Assembly: GCA_013619105.1 (NCBI GenBank)
Contig: JABXKU010000008.1
Span: forward strand, 1 to 49,958
Direction: 5' to 3'
Length of the DNA stretch: 49,958 bases
Source: Desulfuromonadales bacterium
GTDB lineage: Bacteria; Desulfobacterota; Desulfuromonadia; Desulfuromonadales; Syntrophotaleaceae
Shown here: in pieces, positions 15,663 through 27,480 of the stretch
Layout: the number at the start of each line of letters is the position of its first letter
Numbering within the stretch: position 1 is the first letter of the stretch
Translations under genes and position numbers: made by a program
The notes under the pieces: model-generated
Databases searched by the model: none
What the model was told of the DNA's origin: nothing
What the model saw: the letters and a program-made list of their open reading frames with translations, nothing else

Positions 15663-16583
15663 TCAAGCGTTAGCTTTGGCCTTAACCCGGGTCCGATGGT
15701 TCTGCCAGAAAATTAGCAGCGGGCTGGCAACGAAGATCGAGGAGAAGGTCCCGATCATCACCCCGATGAGCAGAGCGAAGGCAAAGTTGTGAATCACCCC
15801 GCCGCCAAAGATAAACAGGGCCAGCACCACCAGCAAAGTCGTGCCAGAAGTGAGCAATGTGCGGGATAGGGTCTCGTTGATGGAGCGATTGATGATGAAT
15901 TCGAGTCCCTGCTTACCGTGCTTACCCTGGTTTTCGCGAATCCGGTCATAAACAATAATGGTGTCGTTTAGCGAATAACCGATGATGGCCAGAAAAGCAG
16001 CGATGATCGGCAGATCGATCTCTTTACCCGCCAGGGAAAAGATTCCCAAGGTGATCAACACATCGTGAACCAGGGCCAGAATAGCGCCGACGGCAAATCG
16101 AAATTCGAAACGCCAGGTAACATAAATAAGGATACCGATCATGGCATACAGAATGGCCATCAGGCCCTTTTGACGCAGGTCCTTGCCAACCTGGGGCCCA
16201 ACCATTTCGGCTCGTCGAATCTCAGCCATATCGGCACCGTAGGTAGCATCCAGAGCACCACTGATGGTTTGGGACAGCCCCTCCAGCTTTGAACTGGACT
16301 CTTGGGCCCTCAGCAGGTACTCGTTGGCCTCATCGCCAAACTGCTGCACGGTCAGACCGCGTAAATTGAGATCCTTGAGTGCCACCTTGATGTCCTTGGC
16401 GGTGGTGACCTCGACAAATTTAACCTGCACCAGGCTACCGCCAGCGAAGTCGATGCCGTAGTTAGGTCCCCCTTTGGCAATTAGCGATACCAGGCCAATA
16501 AGGATCAAAACTGCGGAAAAGATTACCGCCATACGCCGCTTGCTGACGAAGTCAAGATTGATATCCGGTTTGATTAATTCCAT
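15663..16583 (-). CDS. secF: Protein translocase subunit SecF
   Basis: A Sec translocon accessory membrane protein that, with SecD, uses the proton gradient to help pull proteins across the inner membrane. The 306 residues have TM1 near 15-37, then the periplasmic P1 domain with YGIDFAGGSLVQV. The five-helix C-terminal bundle contains IGYSLNDTIIVYDRIREN and TLSRTLLTSGTTLLVV, both family signatures. It starts at ATG 16583 behind AGGGAGG and lies 10 bp after secD. Confidence 0.97.
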   Translation of the reverse strand: MELIKPDINLDFVSKRRMAVIFSAVLILIGLVSLIAKGGPNYGIDFAGGSLVQVKFVEVTTAKDIKVALKDLNLRGLTVQQFGDEANEYLLRAQESSSKLEGLSQTISGALDATYGADMAEIRRAEMVGPQVGKDLRQKGLMAILYAMIGILIYVTWRFEFRFAVGAILALVHDVLITLGIFSLAGKEIDLPIIAAFLAIIGYSLNDTIIVYDRIRENQGKHGKQGLEFIINRSINETLSRTLLTSGTTLLVVLALFIFGGGVIHNFAFALLIGVMIGTFSSIFVASPLLIFWQNHRTRVKAKANA

Positions 16584-16593
16584 GCCGCCCTCC

Positions 16594-18192
16594 CTATATG
16601 CTCAGCCGCTTGATGTCATAGCGGGTCAAGAAGAAATCGAATACCAGTCTCGAGACAAAAATCGCGGTAAACAGTGAGGCCAGAATACCCACCGAGAGAG
16701 TCACGGCAAAGCCTTTGACCGGACCGGTGCCAAACTGGAAGAGCACCACCGCAGCGATCAACGTTGTGACGTTAGCGTCGATGATGGTACGGAAGGCCTT
16801 GGCATAGCCGGCTTCCAAAGCGGCCCGAGCGGTCTTGCCAAGGCGTAATTCCTCTCGGATACGCTCAAAGATAAGCACGTTGGCATCTACTGCCATGCCG
16901 ATGGTCAAAACAATGCCGCCGATCCCAGGAAGGGTCAGGGTCGCTTTGAACATACCGAGCATAGCCAAAACAAAGAACACGTTAAGGACCAGCGCTAGAT
17001 TCGCTACCAAGCCAGACAATCGGTAGTAGAGGCCCATGGCCAAAAGCACCAGGAATGCGCCGATAAGAACCGAGTTCCTACCCCGATTGATAGAGTCGAG
17101 ACCGAGGGACGGCCCAACGGTGCGGTCTTCCAGGATCTCAACGGGAGCAGGAAGAGAACCTGCCCGCAAGATGATAGCCAGGTCCGTGGCTTCCTGTTCG
17201 GTAAAGGAGCCGCTGACCTGGGCGCTACCGCCTGAAATACGTTCGCGAATCGACGGCGCAGAATAAACCGTATCATCGAGTACGATGGCCAAGCGCTTGC
17301 CCACGTTGGCGGCAGTGATCTGATCAAAACGCTTGGCGCCAACAGCATTAAAATCCATGGCTACATAGGGTTCATTAAAACGCGTGTCGATACGCACCTG
17401 GGCGTCGGACAGCAGATCACCGGCCATCACCGTCTTATCCTTGACCACCAGCGGGATTTCACTGATCTCGCCACTGCGAGAGTCCACCCGACGTTCGTAA
17501 AGAAGTTTGGTGCCAGGTGGCAGATTGCCCTGTACCGCCTGTTGCAGATCGGCTTTTTCGTCGACCAGCATGAATTCAAGGCGAGCGGTCTTGCCCAGCA
17601 GGGCAATGGCTCGCTCGGGATCTTTAATACCCGGCAACTGAATCAGAATCCGGCCACCGCTCTGCAATTGCAGGGTTGGTTCACTGACTCCGAACTGGTC
17701 GACCCGGTTACGCAGGGTTTCCAAGGCCTGACGTACCGCATAGTCCTTGATGCGGGTCACCTCTTTATCACTGAGACGATAACTCTTTTCAATGTAGCCG
17801 CCCTCAGTGGACAGAGTCATCGCTTCGAGGTCAGGAAAGTTTTCCGTCATCAGGCCATCGACCTGAGCGCCGGCTTGTTCGTCATAGACGGTCACTGTCA
17901 GACGCTGACCATTACGGCGATCGACCCTTTTAAAGATTACATCCTGCTCCCGCAGCAGTCCCTCAGACTGATCGACGATGGTGTCGATCCGGCTTTCTAC
18001 CGCCTTATCAGCATCGACCCCCAGCACCAGATGCATGCCGCCCTGCAGGTCGAGGCCCAAATGGATCGGGTCAAATGCGTTCAGCCACCAGGAGGGCAGA
18101 CTGTCTTTGAAAAAAGTCGGTGCCAGGGAAAACAGCGATAGCAGGAGGCAGCCGAGGACGATCCCGCCCCGCACCTTGATGCTTTTGGACAT
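16594..18192 (-). CDS. secD: Protein translocase subunit SecD
   Basis: Partner of SecF in the Sec translocon. The 532 residues show TM1 near 7-25, then LGLDLQGGMHLVLGVD and a large periplasmic P1 region. The C-terminal membrane domain includes GIGGIVLTIGMAVDANVLIF and IIDANVTTLIAAVVLFQFGTG (split here by reading: IIDANVTTLI, FGTGPVKGFA). Start ATG follows AAAGGAG. The 29-bp gap to yajC and 10-bp gap to secF indicate one transcript yajC-secD-secF. Confidence 0.97.
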   Translation of the reverse strand: MSKSIKVRGGIVLGCLLLSLFSLAPTFFKDSLPSWWLNAFDPIHLGLDLQGGMHLVLGVDADKAVESRIDTIVDQSEGLLREQDVIFKRVDRRNGQRLTVTVYDEQAGAQVDGLMTENFPDLEAMTLSTEGGYIEKSYRLSDKEVTRIKDYAVRQALETLRNRVDQFGVSEPTLQLQSGGRILIQLPGIKDPERAIALLGKTARLEFMLVDEKADLQQAVQGNLPPGTKLLYERRVDSRSGEISEIPLVVKDKTVMAGDLLSDAQVRIDTRFNEPYVAMDFNAVGAKRFDQITAANVGKRLAIVLDDTVYSAPSIRERISGGSAQVSGSFTEQEATDLAIILRAGSLPAPVEILEDRTVGPSLGLDSINRGRNSVLIGAFLVLLAMGLYYRLSGLVANLALVLNVFFVLAMLGMFKATLTLPGIGGIVLTIGMAVDANVLIFERIREELRLGKTARAALEAGYAKAFRTIIDANVTTLIAAVVLFQFGTGPVKGFAVTLSVGILASLFTAIFVSRLVFDFFLTRYDIKRLSI

Positions 18193-18221
18193 GGCAGTAC
18201 TAGCTCCTTTAGCAGATCGGA

Positions 18222-18536
18222 TTATTTCTCTGTGGTAACCGAAGAAACAGAATTACGGGTAAGCTTAACCTTAACCCCAGTGGCAATCTCCACGGTGAGG
18301 ACGTCATCCTGAATAGAAGCCACCTTGCCGAAGATGCCACCGATGGTAACAACCGAATCGCCAACCTTAAGTGCTTCGATCATTTCCTTCTGCATTTTGG
18401 CTTTTTTCTGTTGCGGCCGAATAAGCAAAAAGTAGAAAATGGCGAACATCAGCACGAGCATAATCACACCCTGGTAAGGGTTGCTGCCCTGCTGACCACC
18501 GGCCATACCGCCAAAAGCAAAAGCTTCGGATACCAT
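18222..18536 (-). CDS. yajC: Preprotein translocase subunit YajC
   Basis: A small single-pass inner-membrane protein of the SecDF-YajC complex. 104 residues: a glycine-rich start, a transmembrane helix (about 20-40) ending in FYFLLIRPQQKK, which is the family hallmark, and a cytoplasmic tail with VGDSVVTIGGIFGKVASI. Start ATG follows AAGGAGG. It heads yajC-secD-secF and follows tgt by 81 bp, as in many Proteobacteria. Confidence 0.96.
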   Translation of the reverse strand: MVSEAFAFGGMAGGQQGSNPYQGVIMLVLMFAIFYFLLIRPQQKKAKMQKEMIEALKVGDSVVTIGGIFGKVASIQDDVLTVEIATGVKVKLTRNSVSSVTTEK

Positions 18537-18573
18537 AGATAACCTCCTTGAAGTGTACGTAAATAGAACCTTT

Positions 18574-18597
18574 AAAGCGGGTCTAATAGACCCGTTT
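18574..18597 (-). terminator. Hairpin between tgt and yajC
   Basis: Inverted repeat AAAGCGGGTC / GACCCGTTT with one bulged base and a 5-nt loop. There is no strong T-run, so it may be a weak terminator or a processing site within the operon. Confidence 0.5.
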
Positions 18598-18617
18598 GCC
18601 TCAACTGTACGCCGACT

Positions 18618-20787
<2,170 letters not shown>

Positions 20788-20830
20788 AAAAGGTGATCCA
20801 AAGGCTGCCAACTAGCAGCAAATACGGGCT

Positions 20831-20860
20831 TAATCAAACATAGATAATGGGCAAAGTCAA
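20831..20860 (-). promoter_or_regulatory. Candidate promoter for queA
   Basis: Minus strand TTGACT (20855-20860), 18-bp spacer, TGATTA (20831-20836), about 43 bp before the queA ATG. Moderate match by eye. Confidence 0.35.
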
Positions 20861-20861
20861 T

Positions 20862-20945
20862 GCTTTTCCAGGCCCTTGGTGAAGGCTGAAATCAGCCCAC
20901 AGGGGCCCCGGAAAGGACATCGTACAATAGGGCGTTATGTTCATA
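20862..20945. repeat. Possible degenerate copy of the interspersed repeat
   Basis: TGCTTTTCCAGG, then CAGGGGCCCCGGAAAGGACATC and TAGGGCGTTATGTT in the same order as TGCTTTTTCAG, CAGGGGCCCGGCAAAAACACC and TAGGGCAGACATTTT in the copy at 3963-4108. The terminal blocks are missing. A fragment or a coincidence. Confidence 0.35.
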
Positions 20946-20986
20946 AGGTAACAGCAAGAATCGTCACCATAAAGGAAAACATTGCT

Positions 20987-21172
20987 TCAGCTTCGAGCCA
21001 AGTATACCAGCAGCAATCCGAGCAGCATGGCAACCAGCCCAGACAGCCGCAACCAGCCCTCTGTGGCTTCAGCCAAGCTCGCCAGTAAAACCTTAAAACG
21101 ACGGGGGGATAAAAACCAGGGAATGCCTTCGATCACCAGCAGTAAACCGACCACTGTCAGTACCAGCTCCAT
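20987..21172 (-). CDS. DUF2065-family small membrane protein
   Basis: 61 residues: two hydrophobic helices (about 2-18 and 42-59) around a short loop containing GIPWFLSPRRFK, the pattern of the YjeT/DUF2065 family. Function unknown. The frame extends to a TTG at 21187, but GGAAGGG lies inside that extension and serves the ATG at 21172. It is downstream of the YgiQ gene, 48 bp away. Confidence 0.8.
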   Translation of the reverse strand: MELVLTVVGLLLVIEGIPWFLSPRRFKVLLASLAEATEGWLRLSGLVAMLLGLLLVYLARS

Positions 21173-21220
21173 ACCCTTCCCTTCCAATCTGGCACAACGC
21201 GGCCTGCGCGGCGAGCCATG

Positions 21221-23041
21221 TTAAGCCTTGCCTCGACCCCTGTCAAGCGCTCTGCCTCGCCGCCGCGGAGAGGACTCATTAGCCGCCGGGCGACCACCCA
21301 GTAATAGAGCCCCGTCCTTTTCTCGACCACAGCGCTTCAACGCCTCGCGCACCGCTGCACGATTCTCAGGCAGATGCCAAAGCAACAGAGCCTTTTGCAA
21401 CCGGCGTTCCCGATCTGATCGGGGCACATGAACCCCATTGCCACTAAAGGGGTCACAGCCGGTGTGATAGATACATGAAGACAAAGTTCCTGGGGTTGGC
21501 GTAAATTCCTGAACCTGTTCGACCTGCAGCCCCAACTGCCGCAACAGCAGAGCGGTCTCAAGCATATGCTCCAGAGTGGAGCCGGGATGACCGGCAATTA
21601 GGTAGGGCACTACACTCTGGCGTTTTCCACAACGTTGGCTGTGTTCGCGAAAACGGGTCAGAAAGCTCTTGAATGCCTGCGGGCCGGGCTTGCGCATGAC
21701 GCGGGTTAACTCTTCGCACAGAGCCTCAGGAGCTACCTTGAGCAGACCGCTAACATGCTCGGCGATGAGTTGCCGCTGGTAATGGGGCTGCTTGTCTAAC
21801 AGGTCGAGGCGCACCCCGGAAGCAATAAATAAGTGACGAACCCCCTTGATAGCCCGCAAGCGTTTCAGCAAATGCACTGCGGCTCCATCATCAACCTGCA
21901 GATGAGGACAGGGTTCAGGAAACAGGCAACCGTCCCGGCGGCACTGGCGGCGTGCTTCAGCATTGCCGCAGCGCATGCCATACATGTTGGCACTTGGGCC
22001 GCCTACATCGCTGACCGTGCCGCGAAAGCCGTCATCCTCCACCAGACGCTGTACTTCCTGGCAAATGGATTGTTCAGAACGGGATTGAATGAATTTGCCC
22101 TGATGCTGGGCAATGGCGCAAAAGGCACAGCCCCCGCAGCAACCACGATGGCTAGTCACAGAATGACGGATCTGCTCAAAGGCCGGAATGGTCTCATTAT
22201 AGTCGGGATGGGGTCTGCGCTGAAAAGGTAAAGCGTAGAGGCGGTCGAGGCGGGCTGGTTCCAAGGGCAGCGGCGGCGGATTGACCAGCAGCCAACGGGC
22301 GCCGTGGCCTTGCAGAAGAGGCCGGGCACAATAGGGATTGATTTCACCAGCCGCCAGGCGAAAGGCTTCGTTGAAAGCAGCCGTGTCGTCTACCACTGCC
22401 TCAAAGGAGGGTAGCTCAACCCCTTCAACAGGACGCTCTGTGCAGAGCAAAGCCGTACCGCGTAGGTCTCGAATAGTCGCAAGTTCCTCGCCTGCGGCCA
22501 TCCGGTGGGTCAATTCCAGCAGAGCTGTTTCGGCCATGCCGTATAACAGCAGACTAGCCTTACTATCGACCAGCAGAGAACGACGTATCGAGTCGGACCA
22601 ATAATCGTAGTGGGCTAAACGGCGCAAACTGGCTTCAATACCACCAATAATGACCGGCAGTCCCTTGAATGCCCCTTTGAGGGATGCAGTATAGGCGATT
22701 ACTGCGCGATTGGGCCGGGAGCCACTTTGGCCGCCAGGAGTATAAGCATCATTACGACGCAACTTTTTGGCCGCCGTATAGTGGTTGACCATGGAATCCA
22801 TAGCACCGGCGGAGACCGCCGCAAACAGACGCGGCCGGCCCATAGCCTGCATCGCCAGTGGATTTCGCCAATCGGGTTGGGCTAAAATACCGACCCTATA
22901 ACCCTCGGCCTCGAGCAGCCGAGCCAGCAACGGCACGCCGAAAGCCGGGTGATCGATGTAGGCATCCCCAGAAACGAAGAGCACATCGAGCTGATCCCAG
23001 CCACGCTCATCCATATCCTGCCGGCAGACAGGCAGAAACAT
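21221..23041 (-). CDS. ygiQ: YgiQ-family radical SAM protein
   Basis: A large radical SAM protein of unknown reaction. 606 residues. It begins [20 protein letters not shown], the usual YgiQ start. It has [13 protein letters not shown], then the cluster motif C-x3-C-x2-C in [19 protein letters not shown] near residue 300. An extra cysteine-containing segment ([19 protein letters not shown]) and a C-terminal basic tail follow. It is preceded by a 64-residue Cys-rich protein gene, 17 bp away, and the two are probably co-transcribed. Confidence 0.92.
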   Translation of the reverse strand: MFLPVCRQDMDERGWDQLDVLFVSGDAYIDHPAFGVPLLARLLEAEGYRVGILAQPDWRNPLAMQAMGRPRLFAAVSAGAMDSMVNHYTAAKKLRRNDAYTPGGQSGSRPNRAVIAYTASLKGAFKGLPVIIGGIEASLRRLAHYDYWSDSIRRSLLVDSKASLLLYGMAETALLELTHRMAAGEELATIRDLRGTALLCTERPVEGVELPSFEAVVDDTAAFNEAFRLAAGEINPYCARPLLQGHGARWLLVNPPPLPLEPARLDRLYALPFQRRPHPDYNETIPAFEQIRHSVTSHRGCCGGCAFCAIAQHQGKFIQSRSEQSICQEVQRLVEDDGFRGTVSDVGGPSANMYGMRCGNAEARRQCRRDGCLFPEPCPHLQVDDGAAVHLLKRLRAIKGVRHLFIASGVRLDLLDKQPHYQRQLIAEHVSGLLKVAPEALCEELTRVMRKPGPQAFKSFLTRFREHSQRCGKRQSVVPYLIAGHPGSTLEHMLETALLLRQLGLQVEQVQEFTPTPGTLSSCIYHTGCDPFSGNGVHVPRSDRERRLQKALLLWHLPENRAAVREALKRCGREKDGALLLGGRPAANESSPRRRGRALDRGRGKA

Positions 23042-23058
23042 ATTTTTGTTAATGGTCT

Positions 23059-23253
23059 TCAGCAGCCGCCATCCTCACAGAGTTTTTTAAGGGTCCGGTC
23101 ATAGCTTCGTTCACCGGCGACTGAGAAAAAACACCCCGGCACTTCACCTTTGTCACGGTGGTAAATAACACACTCGCAACAGCGGCCCCTCTTGTCACAA
23201 GCGACATAGGTGCAGGTACAATGATCGAGACTCTCTTCGCCAATACAAGCCAT
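23059..23253 (-). CDS. Cysteine-rich DUF6485-like small protein
   Basis: 64 residues with nine cysteines, beginning [20 protein letters not shown] and continuing with [21 protein letters not shown] recall this layout (CxC, then C-x-x-K/RG-x-CC-x-C, then PxCFF) from the DUF6485 family. The spacing suggests a metal site, but none is proven. An overlapping frame at 23049-23243 is a shadow. It lies 17 bp before the YgiQ gene and 67 bp after argC, so it probably belongs to the argC transcript. Confidence 0.78.
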   Translation of the reverse strand: MACIGEESLDHCTCTYVACDKRGRCCECVIYHRDKGEVPGCFFSVAGERSYDRTLKKLCEDGGC

Positions 23254-23320
23254 GAAGTCCCCCTACTCTATCGTAAAGCCGGAAACACCTGGTGCTTCCA
23301 TCCGCCAACAAGGGCAGCAC

Positions 23321-24358
23321 TCAGGGGAACAGGGGAAGCTGCTGAAGGCCGCAGTCTTCTTCCAAGTCCAGCATCAGGTTCATGTTCTGTACCGCCTGAC
23401 TGGCCGCCCCTTTGAGCAGATTGTCAATGACGGAAACAACGATTACCCGACCGGTACGCGTATCACCAACCAAACCGAGATTGCAATAGTTGCTACCCCG
23501 AACGAAAGCGACGTTAGGCAGCTCACCCTCAGGATGAACCCGGACAAAGGGTTCGTTCCGATAGTATTCTTGATAGAGTTCGATCAACTCAGCGGTGGAA
23601 TGGCTGGCAGTCAGACTGGCATAGCAGGTTGACAAAATGCCGCGATTGACAGGCAGCAGATGGGGCGTGAAAGAGACCGCTACCGGTTCCCCAGCAAGCT
23701 GAGCAAGGGTCTGTTCGATCTCCGGCGTATGCCGATGACTGGCGACACCGTAGGCCTTGAAGCCTTCGTTGACCTCACAGTACAAGGAGCCGACCTTAGC
23801 TGAGCGACCGGCACCACTGGCACCCGACTTACTGTCAATAATTAAGCTGGCCAAGTCGACAAGCTCCCCCTGAAGTAGAGGAGCCAAGCCCAGAGCAACA
23901 CTGGTAGGATAACAACCGGGGTTGGCCACCAGGCGCGCTCCCCTGATCTGTTCCCGGTAAAGCTCTGGCAGGCCGTAAACAGCCTCGGCCAACAAGTTCG
24001 CACTGGTATGGGGCTGGTACCACTGTTCATAAACAGCGGCATCCTTAAGACGATAATCGGCGGATAGATCGACCACCTTACAGCCGGCCTCGAGCAGATC
24101 GGGGACCACCGCCATAGCCGCCTTGTGAGGCAGTGCGGTAAAAATCAAATCGGCCCGGGAAGCGATCAGCTCGACATCGACGGGATCGAAAACCAGTTCG
24201 CTACGACCAAGCAGTGATGGAAAGACACTACTAATAGGAGAACCGGCGTTCTGTCGCGAAGTAACGCAGGTGATTTCAACCCGCGGATGATTGAGAAGCA
24301 GGCGCAGTAGCTCGACACCGGTGTAACCGCTGGCTCCGACGATGGCAACCTTGATCAT
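23321..24358 (-). CDS. argC: N-acetyl-gamma-glutamyl-phosphate reductase
   Basis: Third step of arginine synthesis: NADPH-dependent reduction of N-acetylglutamyl phosphate. 345 residues. The N-terminus [19 protein letters not shown] is the Rossmann motif. The catalytic cysteine lies in [18 protein letters not shown], and HRHTPEIEQ and [12 protein letters not shown] are conserved. ATG 24358 follows GGAGG; the frame continues 11 codons further up without support. It has its own promoter-like TTGACA-17-TATCAG behind the rpsI terminator. Confidence 0.96.
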   Translation of the reverse strand: MIKVAIVGASGYTGVELLRLLLNHPRVEITCVTSRQNAGSPISSVFPSLLGRSELVFDPVDVELIASRADLIFTALPHKAAMAVVPDLLEAGCKVVDLSADYRLKDAAVYEQWYQPHTSANLLAEAVYGLPELYREQIRGARLVANPGCYPTSVALGLAPLLQGELVDLASLIIDSKSGASGAGRSAKVGSLYCEVNEGFKAYGVASHRHTPEIEQTLAQLAGEPVAVSFTPHLLPVNRGILSTCYASLTASHSTAELIELYQEYYRNEPFVRVHPEGELPNVAFVRGSNYCNLGLVGDTRTGRVIVVSVIDNLLKGAASQAVQNMNLMLDLEEDCGLQQLPLFP

Positions 24359-24375
24359 GATAGCCTCCGATATGA

Positions 24376-24404
24376 CTGATATGAGGTGCAAGCCAGACTG
24401 TCAA
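24376..24404 (-). promoter_or_regulatory. Candidate sigma-70 promoter for argC
   Basis: Minus strand TTGACA (24399-24404), 17-bp spacer, TATCAG (24376-24381). The -35 is perfect. The predicted leader is very short, about 10 nt, including the GGAGG site. Confidence 0.6.
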
Positions 24405-24423
24405 ATTCACTGACCTGCAAAGC

Positions 24424-24449
24424 AAAAAGGGAACCCGTGGGTTCCCCTT
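24424..24449 (-). terminator. Intrinsic terminator after rpsI
   Basis: On the minus strand AAGGGGAACCC, a short loop, then GGGTTCCC followed by TTTTT. It ends the rplM-rpsI transcript. Confidence 0.88.
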
Positions 24450-24492
24450 GTGCGATCTTCTGTAAACGGGTCGCACAGCGACCAAAAGCTGC

Positions 24493-24885
24493 TTAACGCT
24501 TGGAGAACTGGAAGCTGGCGCGAGCACCTTTTTTACCGTACTTCTTACGTTCTTTGATGCGACTGTCACGAGTGATGAAGCCGGCCTTCTTGAGGACAGC
24601 ACGCAACTCGGGGTCAATGGCCAGCAGGGCCTTGGTGATGCCATGCTTGATAGCACCAGCCTGGCCGGAAGGACCACCACCGCTGACATTAACATTAATA
24701 TCGAACTTGCCGGCGTTTTCGGTAAGCTCAAGTGGCTGGTTCACAATCATCTTCGACGTGGCACGCCCGAAATACTCATCGAGGGGCCGGCGATTGATGA
24801 CGATTGTGCCGGTACCGGGCTTTACATAAACCCGGGCCACGGAAGTCTTCTTTTTGCCGGTCGCGTAGAACCTCTGTTCTGCCAT
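24493..24885 (-). CDS. rpsI: 30S ribosomal protein S9
   Basis: 130 residues, the normal length. It begins with [21 protein letters not shown], has [15 protein letters not shown], and ends in the conserved basic tail [10 protein letters not shown], whose last residues reach the P-site tRNA in the ribosome. It lies 28 bp after rplM, the standard pairing. ATG follows AGGAG. Confidence 0.98.
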   Translation of the reverse strand: MAEQRFYATGKKKTSVARVYVKPGTGTIVINRRPLDEYFGRATSKMIVNQPLELTENAGKFDINVNVSGGGPSGQAGAIKHGITKALLAIDPELRAVLKKAGFITRDSRIKERKKYGKKGARASFQFSKR

Positions 24886-24913
24886 CTTTATCTCCTGATG
24901 CGAATCTTAACTT

Positions 24914-25342
24914 TTAAATGACCAGTTCTTTGGGCTGCTGAGCGGCATGGGGATGATCCGTGCCGGCATAGACCTTGAGCTTCTTCAGCATCTCACGGCC
25001 CAGCGTATTTTTGGGCAGCATGCCCCGAACAGCCTTCTTGACCAGTTCTTCGGGCTTCTTTTCCATCAACTTTGCGGCATTGATGGAACGAATTCCGCCG
25101 GGATAACCGGTGTGGTGATAGTATTGCTTATCAGCCATTTTGTTACCGGTCAGCTTGAGTTTATCAGCATTCAGCACAATGACAAAATCACCAGTATCGA
25201 CACTCGGCGTATAGATCGTTTTGTGCTTACCGCGCAATACGCGGGCGATCTCGGTTGCGGTGCGTCCCAGAACTTTTCCATCAAGGTCAACAATAAACCA
25301 TTTTCTGGTCACGTCAGCTTTCTTGGCTACTTGGGTACTCAT
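24914..25342 (-). CDS. rplM: 50S ribosomal protein L13
   Basis: 142 residues, the normal length. Motifs: [39 protein letters not shown], the conserved [10 protein letters not shown] loop and [20 protein letters not shown]. It is first in the rplM-rpsI operon behind a good promoter at 25409-25437. An early-assembly protein of the large subunit. Confidence 0.98.
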   Translation of the reverse strand: MSTQVAKKADVTRKWFIVDLDGKVLGRTATEIARVLRGKHKTIYTPSVDTGDFVIVLNADKLKLTGNKMADKQYYHHTGYPGGIRSINAAKLMEKKPEELVKKAVRGMLPKNTLGREMLKKLKVYAGTDHPHAAQQPKELVI

Positions 25343-25408
25343 GTGGTTCCTCTCTATTCTCTATATGTCGTAAACTGTGATTGAATTACGGGGCTCACAG
25401 AAGCCCGC

Positions 25409-25437
25409 AATCTAGCTGAACGACTCGAAGTTGTCAA
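25409..25437 (-). promoter_or_regulatory. Candidate sigma-70 promoter for rplM-rpsI
   Basis: Minus strand TTGACA (25432-25437), 17-bp spacer, TAGATT (25409-25414). Predicted leader of roughly 60 nt before the rplM ATG. Confidence 0.65.
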
Positions 25438-25829
25438 GCATTTTATTGCTCTCATCGGTGGCATACCAGACCGCCGCCAGACGCAGTACGTTAGGCGGGC
25501 CACCAGACATTGCGGCCATGCAGGGACGAACGAACCGAGACCAAGTAGACACTATACCAGGGGCAATCGACCTCGTATAGCGAAACGTCACTTAAATGCG
25601 GACGGGTCGGCAAAAACGGATGGGTCGCGCCTACATTTCCCACAAAATAAAACATGCAGACACGACCCGAATGGCGCTAAAAAAATATGTCGTGACAACC
25701 CGCTATCCTTTAAGGGGTGCGGCAAGGCACCACTAAGCTTGAAGGTTATTCCTTTAGCAACCCGTATATTGCCGACCGTACTGACACCCAAACCGAAACC
25801 ATTTGCACAAAATCTTTACACACCTATTT
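25438..25829. other. Intergenic stretch upstream of rplM promoter
   Basis: About 390 bp between rplM and the FKBP gene. No supported coding frame or RNA gene was seen. A stem AATAGGC / GCCTATT at 25830-25857 overlaps the FKBP stop codon and may act as its terminator, but it has no T-run. Confidence 0.5.
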
Positions 25830-25852
25830 AATAGGCGGTGCTCACAACGAGC

Positions 25853-26590
25853 CTATTTTCTGGAAGCATCTTCTTGTTTTACTATTTCAAGGAGCTCAAC
25901 TTCAAAAACAAGCGTGGCATTAGGTCCGATTTGCACCCCGGCACCTCTCACACCATAGGCCATTGTGCTCGGGATAAACAGTTTCCATTTGCTCCCTGTA
26001 GGCATCACCTGCAATGCCTCAGTCCAGCCAGAAATAACGCCGCCAACCCTGACCTGTGCGGAAGTTCCTCGCGTATAAGAGCTGTCAAATTCAGTACCAT
26101 CCAGTAACTTCCCCACATAGTGAACTTTGACAGTATCGCTTGCCACCGGTACCGGGCCCTCACCTTTTGTCAAAACTTGATACTGAAGACCGGATTGGGT
26201 CACCACGACACCCTCTTTTTTACCATTTTCAGCAAGAAATTTTTCACCCTCTTTTAGATTTTTTTCTGCCAAGGCCGTCTTTTTCAATTCTGCATTCAGT
26301 CTGAGTTTTTCAAGGGTTTCCTTTTGCACAGCTGTTACTTCATCCGGTGTCAATAAGAGTTCGCCGTCATCCATCCCATCGTAAAAACCTTGGAAGAAAG
26401 CATTTGCATCAAAATCAATGTCGTTATCCTTAAAGATCTTAAAGGATCTGCCCACTTCGGAACCAAAAGCATAGCCAACTTTTTCCGTCGGAGTTTTAAG
26501 CTCTGTCAACGTGGTATCTTTTTTGTCCTTGCAGGCGGCGAGCGTCAACAGGAACAACAAAACAAACATTAGCGAAAGATACTTTTTCAC
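25853..26590 (-). CDS. FKBP-type peptidyl-prolyl isomerase, lipoprotein (Mip/FkpA-like)
   Basis: Folds exported proteins by proline isomerisation. 245 residues. The signal peptide ends in the lipobox LTLAAC, so it is membrane-anchored on the periplasmic side. An N-terminal dimerisation domain follows ([24 protein letters not shown]). Next is the FKBP domain, with [37 protein letters not shown] and [12 protein letters not shown] choose GTG 26590 because AAGGAG lies six bases upstream; the frame extends 20 codons more without a signal-peptide-like start. AT-richer than its neighbours. Confidence 0.92.
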   Translation of the reverse strand: MKKYLSLMFVLLFLLTLAACKDKKDTTLTELKTPTEKVGYAFGSEVGRSFKIFKDNDIDFDANAFFQGFYDGMDDGELLLTPDEVTAVQKETLEKLRLNAELKKTALAEKNLKEGEKFLAENGKKEGVVVTQSGLQYQVLTKGEGPVPVASDTVKVHYVGKLLDGTEFDSSYTRGTSAQVRVGGVISGWTEALQVMPTGSKWKLFIPSTMAYGVRGAGVQIGPNATLVFEVELLEIVKQEDASRK

Positions 26591-26861
26591 AACAAACTCC
26601 TTAAGTTGATAAAAAAAGGGTACTGAATTCAAGTCGTATGCGTAACTCAACTTACTTTGGAAAATCCCTAGGTCACCTTACCTACCTTGAACCAACACCC
26701 GACACATTAAAAACGCCGGACACGCCCAAAACCATAGGCCAGCATGCGGTACTTTTGTGGACTGTCATTTAGTCATCGAAAAGTTTCTAACTGAGCAGAC
26801 AGGGGTGACCTGATCATTGACTATGTCTTACAGGGCATCAACTGGCGCCTTTTCACCAAAC

Positions 26862-26897
26862 AAAAAACCGCCCACGCATCACAAGCGCCAAGCGGTT
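26862..26897 (-). terminator. Intrinsic terminator of an unassigned minus-strand transcript
   Basis: On the minus strand AACCGC (26892-26897) pairs with GCGGTT (26866-26871). An inner GCGC/GCGT pairing adds to the stem, and a T-run follows (26862-26867). No recognised gene precedes it for about 670 bp. Confidence 0.7.
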
Positions 26898-27072
26898 ATT
26901 AAAGTTTGTCTGTTAGTCCTCGTACAATCACACCACCCTCTAAAAATCAGCCCATTCCAAGGCAATCCAATTTCACAAGCGCGCACCAAACTAACGCCAG
27001 GGCCCAATTTAGTCAAGCTTTCTAATAACATAGACGTGGTGACTGGTCATTTGTCAGGGTTCAAGGTTCGAG

Positions 27073-27321
27073 TCATTCACCCTTGCGCCATTGCGACAGG
27101 ACATGAGGATGAAATACAAGGATACGGGGATTCACCCACAACCGAGAATGCTTGAGAGAGGGTTGCTTCGATGTTCTTTCTTTTCTCCTTGTTACTCTGC
27201 CGACCCACCGTCTATCAAGGGCAGCACACCTGGAACCGGGTGCTGCCGTCTCCCCTACCTCCAGAATGCCATTAAGCTGGTTGACCACGACCGGCACCAG
27301 CGGCATGCCATGGGTTTTCAC
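27073..27321 (-). other. Open frame of unknown status inside the orphan unit
   Basis: 82 codons from GTG at 27321 to a stop at 27073, without a ribosome site. The product is basic (RRWVGRVTRRKERTSKQP) and matches nothing I know. A hairpin GGCAGCAC / GTGCTGCC lies inside it (about 27219-27249), so the DNA may encode a structured RNA rather than a protein. Confidence 0.25.
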
Positions 27322-27448
27322 CTGTCGACAATCGAAACTCTACTGGCCACCTCACCCCACTATCGACCCGCACCAGTTAGATCTGCGCGGCGACGCTCTT
27401 CTTCGAAATAGTTACCCGAGAAGCAGCAGGTTCGCCACTGCCTAAGAG

Positions 27449-27480
27449 AAAAGCCCCCCAAATTCGCCTGGCGGGCTTTT
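27449..27480 (-). terminator. Intrinsic terminator after truA
   Basis: Minus strand AAAAGCCCGCC ... GGGGGGCTTTT, with TTTT at the end. It lies about 95 bp behind the truA stop codon. Confidence 0.8.

Noticed and set aside
23049-23243. Second minus frame overlapping the DUF6485-like gene
   Set aside because: The overlapping frame 23059-23253 has the conserved cysteine pattern and fits the spacing to the next gene; this one does not.
27050-27085. tRNA-like T-arm GGTTCGAGTC in the gene-poor stretch
   Set aside because: The flanking bases do not pair as a T-stem, and no acceptor, D-arm or anticodon arm can be drawn.
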